Under the pieces are notes generated by a model, which saw nothing but the letters and a program-made list of their open reading frames with translations, was not told where the DNA came from and did not search any database. This document shows positions 52,606 through 61,840 of a stretch of 64,000 bases of DNA, piece after piece (position 1 is the first letter of the stretch; each line of letters begins with the position of its first letter). The position numbers and the translations under genes were made by a program. The DNA comes from Hymenobacter fodinae (lineage in GTDB: Bacteria; Bacteroidota; Bacteroidia; Cytophagales; Hymenobacteraceae), in contig NZ_SRLA01000005.1 in assembly GCF_004745825.1 (NCBI RefSeq), positions 1 through 64,000 on the forward strand, read 5' to 3'.

Positions 52606-53850
52606 CTAAGCCACTTGATCGCCCAGGAGAGGGAGGGGTACTACCGCGGGTGCAGCGGCATGGGTGGGCTGCAGCCTGAGCCGAAATACCTCCGGACCTG
52701 CTTGTAGGCCACTGTTAGGGCCTGGCTCTAAGGTGCGCAGCCAAGTCTCCCCGTTAGCATAAAAATCGAGGCTGAAAAAACCCTGGTTCTCGTGCACAAA
52801 CGTAGCGTGGCCTCCCTTTTGCACGAAAGCCGTTTTACTGCCTGAGCCACTAACCAAGTAGTGCCCGCCGTGTTTCTCAAAATACTGCAGGTTATGGTCG
52901 TGGCCCGAAGCGTAAATAACCCCCGGAAACTGATGAAGCACCCGCAAAAGTCGCCGCCGCATTTTGCGGTACCGGGGGTGCGACATGTCTTCGGCGGCGC
53001 CCACCAATTTGCGGTAAAGTGGCAGCAGCGAGCCAATGATGGGGAGAGGAACGTAGGCCCGCTTATTTACCGTGGTAAGGGGAAACACGTGTTGCTTCGC
53101 GGTAAACTTCCCTCCGTGTATAGCATTAGAGTACAATGGGTGGTGCCCCGCCACTACCACGCGCTGGTGCCGGTTTTGCTCTAGCAGCTGCTGCAATTGG
53201 CGGAAAGGCTCTTTGGAGTCTGACTGCGGCCGGGGCCCCGTCTGTACCCACCATTGGGTATTTAGGACCACCAATAGCAACCCATCGGCTAGTTGTAGAC
53301 TAACCGGGCCCGGCAGGCCATTGGTGGGGAGATAGTAAGCCCGCGGCAAGTGTTCCCGCACATATGCTTCCTGTCGCTGCAGGTATTCCCAGCCATCGGG
53401 TCGGCCCTTGTTCCAGTCGTGGTTGCCGCTGAGTAGCACAATGTTGCCTGGGTACTGGCCTAGTGCCGCCAGCAACGCCTGAAACCGCGCTTCGGCGGCG
53501 GCCCGACCGGGGTGTTCGAGAGCGGGCAAGCCCGTAGGGTAGATGTTGTCGCCCAGAATTACAATAGTACCCGCCGGGCCAGTTTCTTGCTGCCAGTGGC
53601 TGAGCAGGTGCAGAATGGGGTCGGTGCCATCAGTTCTGACGGCTCCCGGGTCGCCGAGTACGGCTACGCGGTGCAGGGGAGGCGTTTGAGCATCAGGGGC
53701 CTGCTGCTCCCAGTCTAGCACGGCCGGGGCCACGTACGGCCTACGTCGGTACTGCCGCTCTAGCCAGTAGCGCCAGCACAGCCACACTATGGCCCCCAAT
53801 ATGGCACAAGCGAGCAGGCTGAGTAGTATCGTAGAATAGGGCAAGGCCAT
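52606..53850 (-). CDS. Membrane-anchored metallophosphoesterase
   Basis: 414 residues from ATG 53850 (frame open to 53913). N-terminal TM helix at about 8-28 (LLSLLACAILGAIVWLCW), then a calcineurin-like phosphoesterase domain: AVLGDPGA, GDNIYPTG, GNHDWNKG, AGHHPLYS and SGHDHNLQ give the dimetal site. The phosphatase substrate is unknown; the domain faces the periplasm if the helix is a signal anchor. Minus strand, convergent with the lipid kinase gene. Confidence 0.88.
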   Translation of the reverse strand: MALPYSTILLSLLACAILGAIVWLCWRYWLERQYRRRPYVAPAVLDWEQQAPDAQTPPLHRVAVLGDPGAVRTDGTDPILHLLSHWQQETGPAGTIVILGDNIYPTGLPALEHPGRAAAEARFQALLAALGQYPGNIVLLSGNHDWNKGRPDGWEYLQRQEAYVREHLPRAYYLPTNGLPGPVSLQLADGLLLVVLNTQWWVQTGPRPQSDSKEPFRQLQQLLEQNRHQRVVVAGHHPLYSNAIHGGKFTAKQHVFPLTTVNKRAYVPLPIIGSLLPLYRKLVGAAEDMSHPRYRKMRRRLLRVLHQFPGVIYASGHDHNLQYFEKHGGHYLVSGSGSKTAFVQKGGHATFVHENQGFFSLDFYANGETWLRTLEPGPNSGLQAGPEVFRLRLQPTHAAAPAVVPLPLLGDQVA

Positions 53851-53950
53851 ACGGTGGAGTAAAGTATGTAGTACGTAAGGCTTGCCCTTGAGTGTTCTAC
53901 TGCTAAGCAGCAACGTGGTAGCGACCTACTTGCTACGTGGGTTAGCAGGG

Positions 53951-54592
53951 TTAAAAGTTTGGTGGAGTCAGGTTCTTGAAGTGCCCATTCAGCCGGGAGC
54001 GTTCTTTGAGTCGCTCGGTTTCCATCAGGATGGGCAGTACCTGCTCTAAGTGCTCCAGCACCATGGTCTGGCGGTCAACTTCCGACGCGGCAGTGAGCAG
54101 CTCAAACTCCTGCTCGGTGTTCATACCCAAATGGTGGGCAATATCATACACCCGGAAATCGGTAGGGAGCTCCAGAAATAGGTGGCGCAGGCCCAGAATA
54201 TCGTAGAGTTGCTTGATCTGCTCTTTGATGCGGGTTTGTAACACTACGTCTCCCGTTAGGTCGTCGGTTACTTCCTCGATGTCGGCGCCGGCGTAAAGCT
54301 TGCCGGGGGCTTGCCGGTAGAACTCCTGCACTCGGAACAGGCCTAGCGCTTTCGTCCGAATATCCATTTCCCCCGACTCATACCGCTTTTCCACGCCCAC
54401 CAGCTGCATTTCTGTGCCCAATGTGCTGATGCCTTCTTTGAGGTAAGGAGGGATGCCGAAGGTGATATTCTGCTCCAGACAGTCGTGCACGAGTTGGCGG
54501 TAGCGCGGCTCGAAGATGTGCAGGTTGAGCTTTTCACCTGGAAATACCACGAGGTTGAGAGGGAACAGAGCAAGTAACCTGGTGGCAGACAT
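53951..54592 (-). CDS. LON peptidase substrate-binding domain protein
   Basis: 213 residues: the N-terminal LON (ATP-independent) substrate-binding domain only, no AAA or Ser-Lys protease part. LFPLNLVVFPGEKLNLHIFEPRYRQLV is the family start and QNITFGIPPYLKEGISTLG the next block. Such stand-alone LON-domain proteins are common and not catalytic; they may act as adaptors. Minus strand, upstream of and divergent from mtgA. Confidence 0.85.
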   Translation of the reverse strand: MSATRLLALFPLNLVVFPGEKLNLHIFEPRYRQLVHDCLEQNITFGIPPYLKEGISTLGTEMQLVGVEKRYESGEMDIRTKALGLFRVQEFYRQAPGKLYAGADIEEVTDDLTGDVVLQTRIKEQIKQLYDILGLRHLFLELPTDFRVYDIAHHLGMNTEQEFELLTAASEVDRQTMVLEHLEQVLPILMETERLKERSRLNGHFKNLTPPNF

Positions 54593-54994
54593 ATTCGAGG
54601 AATAAGAGAGTGAACAACACGTCTACCCGCTTCAGCTGCGGAAAACCGCATGCCGGCTGCGCCAGACTACTTTGCTATACTTGTTTTGCGAAAGGGAGTT
54701 GCTCTGAATACATGGTCAGCCGGGGGCACTATTAAGGGGGACAACCTGAACAGTTACTTTAGAACCACTCTAGGCCACTTCGTCAGGAAAGCCTGACCAG
54801 ATTCACTCGGGCAAAACCACATTATTATGATGCGGTAAGACTTTAGCCAGGAATCCCGCTGAGTTTGAAGTACGCCATCCCCAACATCTACTTGCGCGCC
54901 AAATTCCAAGACTGCGGCCTTAGGCACTAGTGAATTCCGTTACTTTTGCCGCTGCGCCTTGGCGCCTGGTACAATACGTGTCGTTTTTTGGTTG
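54593..54994. other. Divergent intergenic region LON-domain gene / mtgA
   Basis: About 400 bases with CTAGGCC at 54770. TACTTTTG at 54941-54948 matches the -7 element TAnnTTTG and is 47 bases from the mtgA start; the -33 position is not clear. No gene seen. Confidence 0.45.
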
Positions 54995-55735
54995 ATGAAT
55001 TACAAGCAACATCTGCGTCGGGCTGGTCGGATTGGCCTACAAGTAGCCGCGGTGCTGTTCCTGACTTCTATTGCCTGGGTACTTGTATACCGGTGGGTGT
55101 CGCCGCCGGCTACGTGGCTGATGCTGGACCGCCGCGCCCACGCCCCAGTAGGGAAGGGCTACTACGGCATTCGGGAGGAAGACCGGCGCATCAACTACCG
55201 CTTCCGCACGATGGAGGAGGTTTCCGGCAACGTACCTCTAGCCCTAGTAGCCGCCGAAGACCAGCGCTTCCTCATCCACCACGGCTTTGATGGGGATGCC
55301 CTGCTGAAAGCCGCTAAATCAAATATGAGCGGTGGCAAGCAGCTGCGCGGTGGTAGCACTATTTCGCAGCAGGTGGCCAAAAACGTATTTCTGTGGCAAG
55401 GCCGCAGCTACGTGCGAAAAGCTGCTGAGGCCTACTTTACGGTGCTCATCGAACTGCTCTGGAACAAGCGCCGCATCATGGAGATGTACCTGAACGTGGC
55501 CGAAATGGGTGACTGCACCTTTGGCGTTGAAGCCGCTTCTCAGCTTTACTTCCACAAATCAGCCGCCAAGCTTAACCCTCAAGAAGCAGCGCTGCTGGCC
55601 GGCGTGCTACCCAATCCGCTCCGGTTCCGGGCTAGCAACCCTGGTCCTCAGGCACGGGCTAAGCAGCAGCGTGTACTGCGCAACATGCGCCGCCTCGGCG
55701 GACAGGCCTACGTGCGGGAATTGCTAGACGAGTAG
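54995..55735 (+). CDS. mtgA: Monofunctional biosynthetic peptidoglycan transglycosylase
   Basis: 246 residues from ATG 54995. GT51 glycosyltransferase that polymerises lipid II, without the penicillin-binding half. N-terminal TM anchor (about 15-35), then EDRRINYRFRTMEEVSGN, AAEDQRFLIHHGFD (catalytic Glu in EDxxFxxHxG), QLRGGSTISQQVAKN, and NPQEAALLAGVLPNPLRF. It lies beside other wall and envelope genes of this region but is its own unit. Confidence 0.95.
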   Translation: MNYKQHLRRAGRIGLQVAAVLFLTSIAWVLVYRWVSPPATWLMLDRRAHAPVGKGYYGIREEDRRINYRFRTMEEVSGNVPLALVAAEDQRFLIHHGFDGDALLKAAKSNMSGGKQLRGGSTISQQVAKNVFLWQGRSYVRKAAEAYFTVLIELLWNKRRIMEMYLNVAEMGDCTFGVEAASQLYFHKSAAKLNPQEAALLAGVLPNPLRFRASNPGPQARAKQQRVLRNMRRLGGQAYVRELLDE

Positions 55736-56284
55736 AGGGTAGGATATAGATGATTTAAGGACATTCTACACGTAGTGCGAAAAATGCGCTGAACCGACGG
55801 CAACTATTTTGTTTAAGTCCAAGTGCGAGATGCCGTCCGCGGCACCATGAAGTGTAGGCCACTATTTGCTGCGCAGGTTGGCGTGGGCCAGCCGAAGTGC
55901 ATACCTCGTGCTTCTTGTGGCCTAGAAATGAGTAAAATCAGACCCGTTCCAACCTGTCAACCGGCTGGCGCTAGGCTAGCGGCTGTAGGCTGCGGACTTT
56001 TTCTGGCGACGTCGTGACAGTCTGCCTCGACAAACCGAGGAAGCGAGTAAGTCCGCGCAGGCTGGTGCAGTACCGATAAACACGCATAATCTCGGCTCTT
56101 TGTGCATCTGGTTAGGCACCTTGGCTAGCTGTTAAGTGGTTGCTCTGCCTCCAAAGCACGAAAGTAGTAGTGTTTGTTTGTTGCCACTAGGCTCTAATGC
56201 TCCCTGGTGCCGTGCGGAAGCGTCACAGTATAACCGTGATTCCTTATTCAGCTGTACGGGCTTCACTCTGCCCAAGTCATTATC
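55736..56284. other. Intergenic region after mtgA
   Basis: About 550 bases between the mtgA stop and the minus-strand 56342 gene's terminator. A 64-codon frame at 55823-56017 is not protein-like. No RNA or repeat seen. Confidence 0.45.
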
Positions 56285-56338
56285 AACGTAACGCCCCCAA
56301 AGTGTGCATAGGCTGCACTACTTTGGGGGCGTTACGTT
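56285..56338 (-). terminator. Terminator of the 56342 gene
   Basis: Perfect 19-bp stem (56285-56303 with 56320-56338), immediately downstream of the minus-strand stop. Confidence 0.75.
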
Positions 56339-56341
56339 AGG

Positions 56342-56902
56342 CTACCGTTTACTTAACAGTTGTTTACGCCTGTTTTTCCTTTTCATCAGCATAATACCCG
56401 CCGTTAGCAGCAACGCCGTCGTAGCTACATTCTGAATAAAACCTGAACGGTTATGCTTCCATTCCGCGCGCCAGCCCCGTTCAACCCAAGGGTTGGGAAG
56501 AACGCCGCGCCGCAAATCATCGAGTTTTCCTTCAACTGCGTTGACGCGGTCGGCCAGGATGAGCGACATCCAGTGTGTCGCGGTGGCCTCGCTGTACTTG
56601 TAGGCGTAGCGCCGGATGGCCCCGCTCAGGCCGCTCGGAGGTGTCGACGTGCCGAACACGCGCGTAACGCCAGGCCGCTCGATGGAGTGTAAGATCTCCA
56701 TATCCAGCGGCTGCTGGGGAGCCTTTTCATAATTGAGCCGCTGGTGGTCTGCCCCGTTGCTATGCTTCATGGGATACGTGGGGTCATTCTCCGGATCGGC
56801 ATCCATGCCCCACCCGGGTATCTCATCGGCGCGTTCCATGTTGCGTTGGGCAATTATGCGGTCCTGCAGCGCCTCTATGCGGTTTTCTAATGCGTTTTTC
56901 AT
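56342..56902 (-). CDS. Unknown C-terminally anchored protein (186 aa)
   Basis: Not recognised. A long soluble N-terminal part with an N-terminal helix (ALENRIEALQDRIIAQ), a Pro/Asp-rich middle (DPENDPTYPMKH) and a conserved-looking YKYSEATATHWMSLILADRVN helix. A single TM near residues 158-172 (ATTALLLTAGIMLM) is followed by a basic tail (KRKNRRKQLLSKR), so the N-terminus is probably cytoplasmic. It starts 13 bases after the zinc-ADH gene ends and is likely co-transcribed with it. Confidence 0.7.
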   Translation of the reverse strand: MKNALENRIEALQDRIIAQRNMERADEIPGWGMDADPENDPTYPMKHSNGADHQRLNYEKAPQQPLDMEILHSIERPGVTRVFGTSTPPSGLSGAIRRYAYKYSEATATHWMSLILADRVNAVEGKLDDLRRGVLPNPWVERGWRAEWKHNRSGFIQNVATTALLLTAGIMLMKRKNRRKQLLSKR

Positions 56903-56915
56903 GAGAAAAAGGGGG

Positions 56916-58082
56916 TTAAGCGAAAGAGGCGTTGGCCCGTGGCGGAATTAGCAAGGGTTTGATCATGTTGTCCAGTTTCTTGGAGAACATGCGGTAGGCA
57001 TCAGGCACTTCTTCCAGTGGCAGCCGGTGCGTAATAATTTCCTTAGGATTGATCCGGCCGCTCATGATGTGGTCAATCATTTTAGGCAGCAGTCGTTTTA
57101 CGGAGGCCTGGTTGGCCCGCACCGTAATGCCTTTGTTCATCAAGCTGCCCACCGAAACCAGATTCCAGGGCGGGCCATACACGCCAATGATGGATAAGAT
57201 ACCCCCTTTTTTAAGCGAATTAATGGCCCAGTGCAGGGCGGTGGCATTGCCGGCCTGCAGCAGCAATCCTTTACCTGTGATGTTTTGTAGGGCACTGCCT
57301 GTGGCATCGCAGCCCACCGCGTCGATGCATACATCAGCGCCAAACCAATCGGTGGCTTTTTTCAAGAAGAGCACCGGGTCATTCATTTCCTTGAAGTTGT
57401 ACGCTTCAGCTAATGAAAATTTGCGGGCAAACTCCAGGCGGTATTCCAGGTGGTCAATCACAATTACCCGTCCGGCCCCAAAGAACCACGCGAAGCGGGC
57501 TGCCAACAGCCCGACTGGGCCGGCGCCAAACACCACCACGGTGTCGCCTTTTTGGATGCCGGCCTGCTCAGCCGCCTGGTAGCCGGTGGGCACCACATCG
57601 GTCAGCAGGACCGCATTCTCCAGGTCCATGCCTTCCGGAATTTTAGTGGGACTGACATCAGCATAGGGCACTCGGACATATTCAGCCTGTCCTCCGTCGT
57701 AGCCCCCGCCCGTGTGAGCATAGCCAAAAAAGCCACCTACGGCGGTAGCTTCCGGATTAGACTCGTGACAGTTGCCGTAGAGTTCCTGCTTGCAATGAGG
57801 GCAGCTGCCACAGGCAATGTTAAACGGCACTAGTACATGGTCGCCCACCTTCAGTTTTTGCACACCTGAACCTACTTCTTCTACGACGCCGGTAAACTCA
57901 TGGCCAAACGTCATGCCTACCCGTGTATCGGGCACCAGCCCGTGGTACAGGTGCAGATCTGAGCCACAAATCAAGGATCGAGTGACTCTCACAATGGCAT
58001 CATTGGGATGCTTTATTTCCGGCTCGGGCCGGTTACGGTCTGCCCTTATCTGAAAGGGCCCCCGAAAGTTCATTGCTAACAT
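56916..58082 (-). CDS. Zinc-dependent alcohol/formaldehyde dehydrogenase
   Basis: 388 residues from ATG 58082 (ATG 58073 is another option). Medium-chain dehydrogenase with catalytic zinc ligands ICGSDLHLYHG and GHEFTGVVEE, structural-zinc Cys loop CGSCPHCKQELYGNC, and Rossmann NAD site (VVFGAGPVGLLAARFA). The overall pattern is that of the glutathione-independent formaldehyde dehydrogenase group (long N-terminal segment, DVVPTGYQA). Likely detoxifies an aldehyde. First gene of a two-gene unit with the 56342 protein. Confidence 0.88.
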   Translation of the reverse strand: MLAMNFRGPFQIRADRNRPEPEIKHPNDAIVRVTRSLICGSDLHLYHGLVPDTRVGMTFGHEFTGVVEEVGSGVQKLKVGDHVLVPFNIACGSCPHCKQELYGNCHESNPEATAVGGFFGYAHTGGGYDGGQAEYVRVPYADVSPTKIPEGMDLENAVLLTDVVPTGYQAAEQAGIQKGDTVVVFGAGPVGLLAARFAWFFGAGRVIVIDHLEYRLEFARKFSLAEAYNFKEMNDPVLFLKKATDWFGADVCIDAVGCDATGSALQNITGKGLLLQAGNATALHWAINSLKKGGILSIIGVYGPPWNLVSVGSLMNKGITVRANQASVKRLLPKMIDHIMSGRINPKEIITHRLPLEEVPDAYRMFSKKLDNMIKPLLIPPRANASFA

Positions 58083-58771
58083 AGACGCAGTTTTGAGAGT
58101 GGAACCATCGAAGAAATTTGTGTACAAAATCAAGGTTTACGCGCATATCAAATTATTAAACCTAAGATTACTACTGATTTGCGTTGATATATATATGTAT
58201 TTTTTACTACGTACTTTTCGCCTCAGACATCGTTTGCTGAGTATACTGGGAGGGAACCCTGACACCACTAGTTGCCACCATCCTTCGTAGGCTAACGCGC
58301 ATCTTTGGGCGCTCAAATACCAGACGGTTTCTCTGGTAATAAATATAGAGGGCAGCTACAGTTGCTAAGCCAAGCGCTGTGCGCTGGTGTCTGTACCTGT
58401 TCTCCTGACACCCCCCTACTACGATAAATAGCTCAATGCTAAACAGTGTCCCCGTTCTCGCCCGGTTGTTGCGCAAATCACAATTGTTCAGCTTTCGAAG
58501 CTAGTCCCTGCTTGCGTAAACCTCATTTAATAAGACTATAACGGTGCGCATCAAAAATCCCTGTTTGAGCTCACAACTCTCTGTTTTCTGATAAATGATG
58601 GCGGGCCGATTATCAGGTGTCACTGGACTCTAGTACTTAGTCTGCGTGCTTGACCTATGAAGAACTAAATGCACCGAGTAAGAAAGAACCTCTACAAGCT
58701 CAGGAAAGCACTTGCATAATAGTCACTTAAGCAGTGTGTATTTCTGTATTACCAGCTTCTATACCTAATAA
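58083..58771. other. Intergenic region, AT-richer than average
   Basis: About 690 bases between the zinc-ADH start and the terminator of the prolyl oligopeptidase gene. An 89-codon minus-strand frame (58207-58476) has no convincing protein pattern. No RNA gene or known repeat seen. Confidence 0.45.
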
Positions 58772-58830
58772 TGAAGCCAAGAAAAAGCCTGACTACTCTG
58801 AATGAGCGGTCAGGCTTTTTCTTGGCTTCA
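58772..58830 (-). terminator. Terminator of the prolyl oligopeptidase gene
   Basis: Perfect 22-bp stem (58772-58793 with 58809-58830) with A and T runs, 13 bases after the minus-strand stop. Confidence 0.85.
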
Positions 58831-58842
58831 GACGTCTTTAGA

Positions 58843-60972
58843 TTAATTATTCTGATATGGCGTCAGGCCCATGTTTTGGAACATAAACGACCACTTATCA
58901 GCCTGTTCGCTGATAACTTGGGCCGTAGAGCGGCCGGCGCCGTGGCCCGCCTTAGTTTCTACCCGAATCAGGACGGGAGCGTCGCCTTTTTGCGACTCCT
59001 GGAGCTTGGAGGCAAACTTAAACGAGTGAGCCGGTACCACGCGGTCGTCGTGGTCGGCGGTGGTAACCATAGTGGCGGGGTACGCAGCGGGCTTCAGGGC
59101 ATGGTAGGGCGAGTACTTGTAGAGGTACTCAAACATCTCCTTGCTGTCTTGAGCAGTGCCGTAGTCGTAGGCCCAGCCTGCACCGGCCGTGAACTGGTTG
59201 TAGCGCAGCATGTCCATCACACCCACCGCCGGGAAGGCTACTTTGAACAGCTCGGGGCGCTGGGCCATGGTAGCGCCTACCAGTAGGCCACCATTAGAAG
59301 CACCCGAAATAGCGAGGTAGTCTTTAGAGGTGTAATTGTTCTTCATCAGGTACTCGGCGGCCGCAATGTAGTCGTCGAACACGTTTTGCTTCTGCAGCTT
59401 GGTACCAGCCAGGTGCCACTTCTCGCCGTACTCGCCGCCACCCCGAATGTTAGGCACGGCGTAGATGCCGCCGTTTTCGAGCAGCACAATGGTGGAAGTA
59501 CCGAAGCCTGGCGTTACGCTGGAGTTGAAGCCGCCGTAAGCGTACAGCAGCGTGGGATTCTTGCCGTTCATCACCAAGCCTTTCTTGTGGGTGATGATCA
59601 TGGGAATGCGGGTGCCATCCTTGGAGGTATAGAACACCTGCTTCGACTCGTACTTAGCGGGGTCGAACTGCACGCCAGCTTTCTTGTAGACCGTTGATTT
59701 GCCGCTGGCAATATCGTACTTGAAGATGGTGGGCGGGTAGATGTAAGAGGTGAACGTGTAGTACGTTTCCTTTTCTTCCTTCTTAGTACCAAAGCCGCCC
59801 GCCGAGCCTACTGAGGGCAACGTAATGCTACGCTCTTTCTTGCCGTTCATGTCGTACTGTTCAATATACGACGTGGCATCCTTGAGGTAGTTGGCGAAGA
59901 TTTTGCCGCCGCCCGTAGTGGCGTTCAATACGTTCTTGCTCTCCGGAATCAGGTCTTTCCAACTAGCGGGTTTGGGGTTAGCCGCATCCACGGTCACCAC
60001 CCGGCCGTTGGGCGCGTTCAGGTTGGTTTCGATATAGAGCTTGCTGCCCACGTTATCAAGCACACCCACGGTGCTCTTCTCATTATCTACTACCTGCACA
60101 ATGGGGCTGTTGGGCTTGCTCAGGTCCTGGATGTAGAGCTCGTTGCCGGTAGTAGTGTTAGCGCCACTGATGACCAGGAAACGCTCGTCCTCGGTAAGAT
60201 GGGCACCAATGTAGCGGCGGGGTGTTTTGTCGCCGCCAAATACCAGCTTATCGGTGCGCTGCGGAGTGCCTAGCTTATGGTAGAACAGCTTATGAATCTG
60301 AGTTTTGCCCGCTAGCTGGCTGCCGGCCAGAGGCTTGTCGTAGCTGCTGTAGTAAAAGCCATCATTACCCTTCCAGGCCAGGCCCGAGAACTTCACGTCC
60401 TTCAGCGTATCGCCTACCAGGGTTTTGTCGGCGGTGCGCATCACAATCACCTTGCGCCAGTCGGAGCCGCCTTCCGAAATCTGGTAGGCAGCCAGGCTGC
60501 CGTCTTTCGTGAAGCTGATGCCCGCTAGCGAAGTAGTGCCGTCTTTGGAGAAGCTGTTAGGGTCGAGGAACACCTCCGGCGCGCCGTTACCCAACTGCCG
60601 GTACAGCACTGACTGGCTCTGTAGGCCAGTGTTCTTGCTGAAATAGGTGTACTTACCTTCCTTATATGGCGCACCGTACTTCTCGTAGTTCCAGAGAGTT
60701 TCGAGGCGCTTACGAATGGTTTCGCGGAAGGGAATCTGAGAAAGGTAGTTCTGCGTGACTTTGTTTTCTTCCTGCACCCAGGCTTTGGTGTCGGCGGCCT
60801 GGTCGTTTTCCAGCCAGCGGTAAGGGTCGGCTACCTTGGTGCCGAAGTAGGTGGTGATGGTGTCCACCTTTTTGGTCTGCGGGTAGGGCAGCGTTTTGAG
60901 GGAGTTTTGCGCGAAAGCGGGCACACTGAGCAGTACGGCCGCCGTCGTCGCCGAGACGTAAAGGCTTCTCAT
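58843..60972 (-). CDS. Exported prolyl oligopeptidase (S9 family)
   Basis: 709 residues from ATG 60972, start of a signal peptide (MRSLYVSATTAAVLLSVPAFAQ); the frame is open to 61089. Seven-bladed propeller (about 80-440) and alpha/beta-hydrolase domain. Catalytic triad: Ser559 in GASNGGLLVGA, Asp642 in DHDDRV and His677 in KAGHGAGRST. Family cleaves after proline in short peptides; export suggests a periplasmic nutritional role. Single gene with a strong terminator. Confidence 0.93.
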   Translation of the reverse strand: MRSLYVSATTAAVLLSVPAFAQNSLKTLPYPQTKKVDTITTYFGTKVADPYRWLENDQAADTKAWVQEENKVTQNYLSQIPFRETIRKRLETLWNYEKYGAPYKEGKYTYFSKNTGLQSQSVLYRQLGNGAPEVFLDPNSFSKDGTTSLAGISFTKDGSLAAYQISEGGSDWRKVIVMRTADKTLVGDTLKDVKFSGLAWKGNDGFYYSSYDKPLAGSQLAGKTQIHKLFYHKLGTPQRTDKLVFGGDKTPRRYIGAHLTEDERFLVISGANTTTGNELYIQDLSKPNSPIVQVVDNEKSTVGVLDNVGSKLYIETNLNAPNGRVVTVDAANPKPASWKDLIPESKNVLNATTGGGKIFANYLKDATSYIEQYDMNGKKERSITLPSVGSAGGFGTKKEEKETYYTFTSYIYPPTIFKYDIASGKSTVYKKAGVQFDPAKYESKQVFYTSKDGTRIPMIITHKKGLVMNGKNPTLLYAYGGFNSSVTPGFGTSTIVLLENGGIYAVPNIRGGGEYGEKWHLAGTKLQKQNVFDDYIAAAEYLMKNNYTSKDYLAISGASNGGLLVGATMAQRPELFKVAFPAVGVMDMLRYNQFTAGAGWAYDYGTAQDSKEMFEYLYKYSPYHALKPAAYPATMVTTADHDDRVVPAHSFKFASKLQESQKGDAPVLIRVETKAGHGAGRSTAQVISEQADKWSFMFQNMGLTPYQNN

Positions 60973-61271
60973 AGGGGGAAGGCTAGGTGAGCAAAAGAGT
61001 AGAAAGGAAGTAAACGGAAGTAGTAACGCTTGCCCTTCTCCAGTAACAACTCCGAAGCAGAGGACAAGCTGCAAAAAGGTACGGCACAATGCTGGAATAG
61101 CAAGATTTAAAGACTAATCCGTGATAAGTGTCCAACCCATTTAGAACCCTGCTATTGGGTAAACAATGCCTATCTAACCTCCCTGTCGCCCTCTGTTATT
61201 TAGGTTAACAGGTTACCTCTCTAGGCCAAGTATGGAGTTGGAGCTGTTTGAGGACGCTGTATATTGTCGCT

Positions 61272-61715
61272 ATGAAAACCTGCGTATTCCTTGCCCTGCC
61301 CTTGTTATGTGCTGCCTGTGCCACCACTCAGCAGCGCAACAAACCCACAGCTACCCGAAAAGCCATAGCGCAGGTTCTGGCCACGCAAACGGCCGCCTGG
61401 AACCGGGGTGATGTGCCCGGCTTTATGGAGGGGTACTGGAAAAACGACTCCCTGGTGTTTATTGGCAAAAGTGGCCTCACCTACGGCTGGCAGTCCACCC
61501 TCGATAATTACCGCCGCAGCTACCCCACGGCCGCGGCCATGGGCCAGCTTGACTTCAGCAACTTGAAAATTCACCCCCTCAGCCCCGACGCAGCTCATGT
61601 GATAGGGCGCTGGCACCTGGCCCGCCCCACCGCCGGTGACTTACAAGGGCATTTCCTGCTGGTGTTCCGCCGCATCAATGGGCAGTGGGTAGTCGTGGCC
61701 GATCATTCTAGCTAG
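61272..61715 (+). CDS. Lipoprotein with NTF2-like (SnoaL/DUF4440) domain
   Basis: 147 residues from ATG 61272, which starts a lipoprotein signal (MKTCVFLALPLLCAACATT; lipobox CAAC). The remainder is an NTF2-like alpha+beta domain: VLATQTAAWNRGDVPGFMEGYWKNDSLVFIG, GWQSTLDNYRRSYPTAAAMG, and FLLVFRRINGQWVVVADHSS. Such small DUF4440/SnoaL-like domains bind small molecules or act as ketosteroid-isomerase-like enzymes; here no catalytic pair is clear. Located next to the peptidase gene, divergent. Confidence 0.8.
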   Translation: MKTCVFLALPLLCAACATTQQRNKPTATRKAIAQVLATQTAAWNRGDVPGFMEGYWKNDSLVFIGKSGLTYGWQSTLDNYRRSYPTAAAMGQLDFSNLKIHPLSPDAAHVIGRWHLARPTAGDLQGHFLLVFRRINGQWVVVADHSS

Positions 61716-61766
61716 CGTTGAGAACACGGTAGTGGCCTACTGGCCTAGGCTGCGTGAGCGGTAAAG

Positions 61767-61807
61767 AAAAACAGCCATTCCAAGCGTAGCGTGGAATGGC
61801 TGTTTTT
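61767..61807 (+). terminator. Terminator of the NTF2-like lipoprotein gene
   Basis: Perfect 16-bp stem (61767-61782 with 61792-61807) followed by Ts; may also serve the convergent App1 gene. Confidence 0.8.
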
Positions 61808-61840
61808 TGACTATTAAACGCTCTAAGTGTCGTTTACAAT

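Noticed and set aside
55823..56017. A 64-codon frame after mtgA
   Set aside because: No start context, Cys/Ala-rich chance reading, no family pattern.
58207..58476. An 89-codon minus-strand frame with one hydrophobic stretch
   Set aside because: Only the hydrophobic stretch (TALGLATVAALYIYY) argues for it; no family pattern, and coding character looks weak. Left unannotated.
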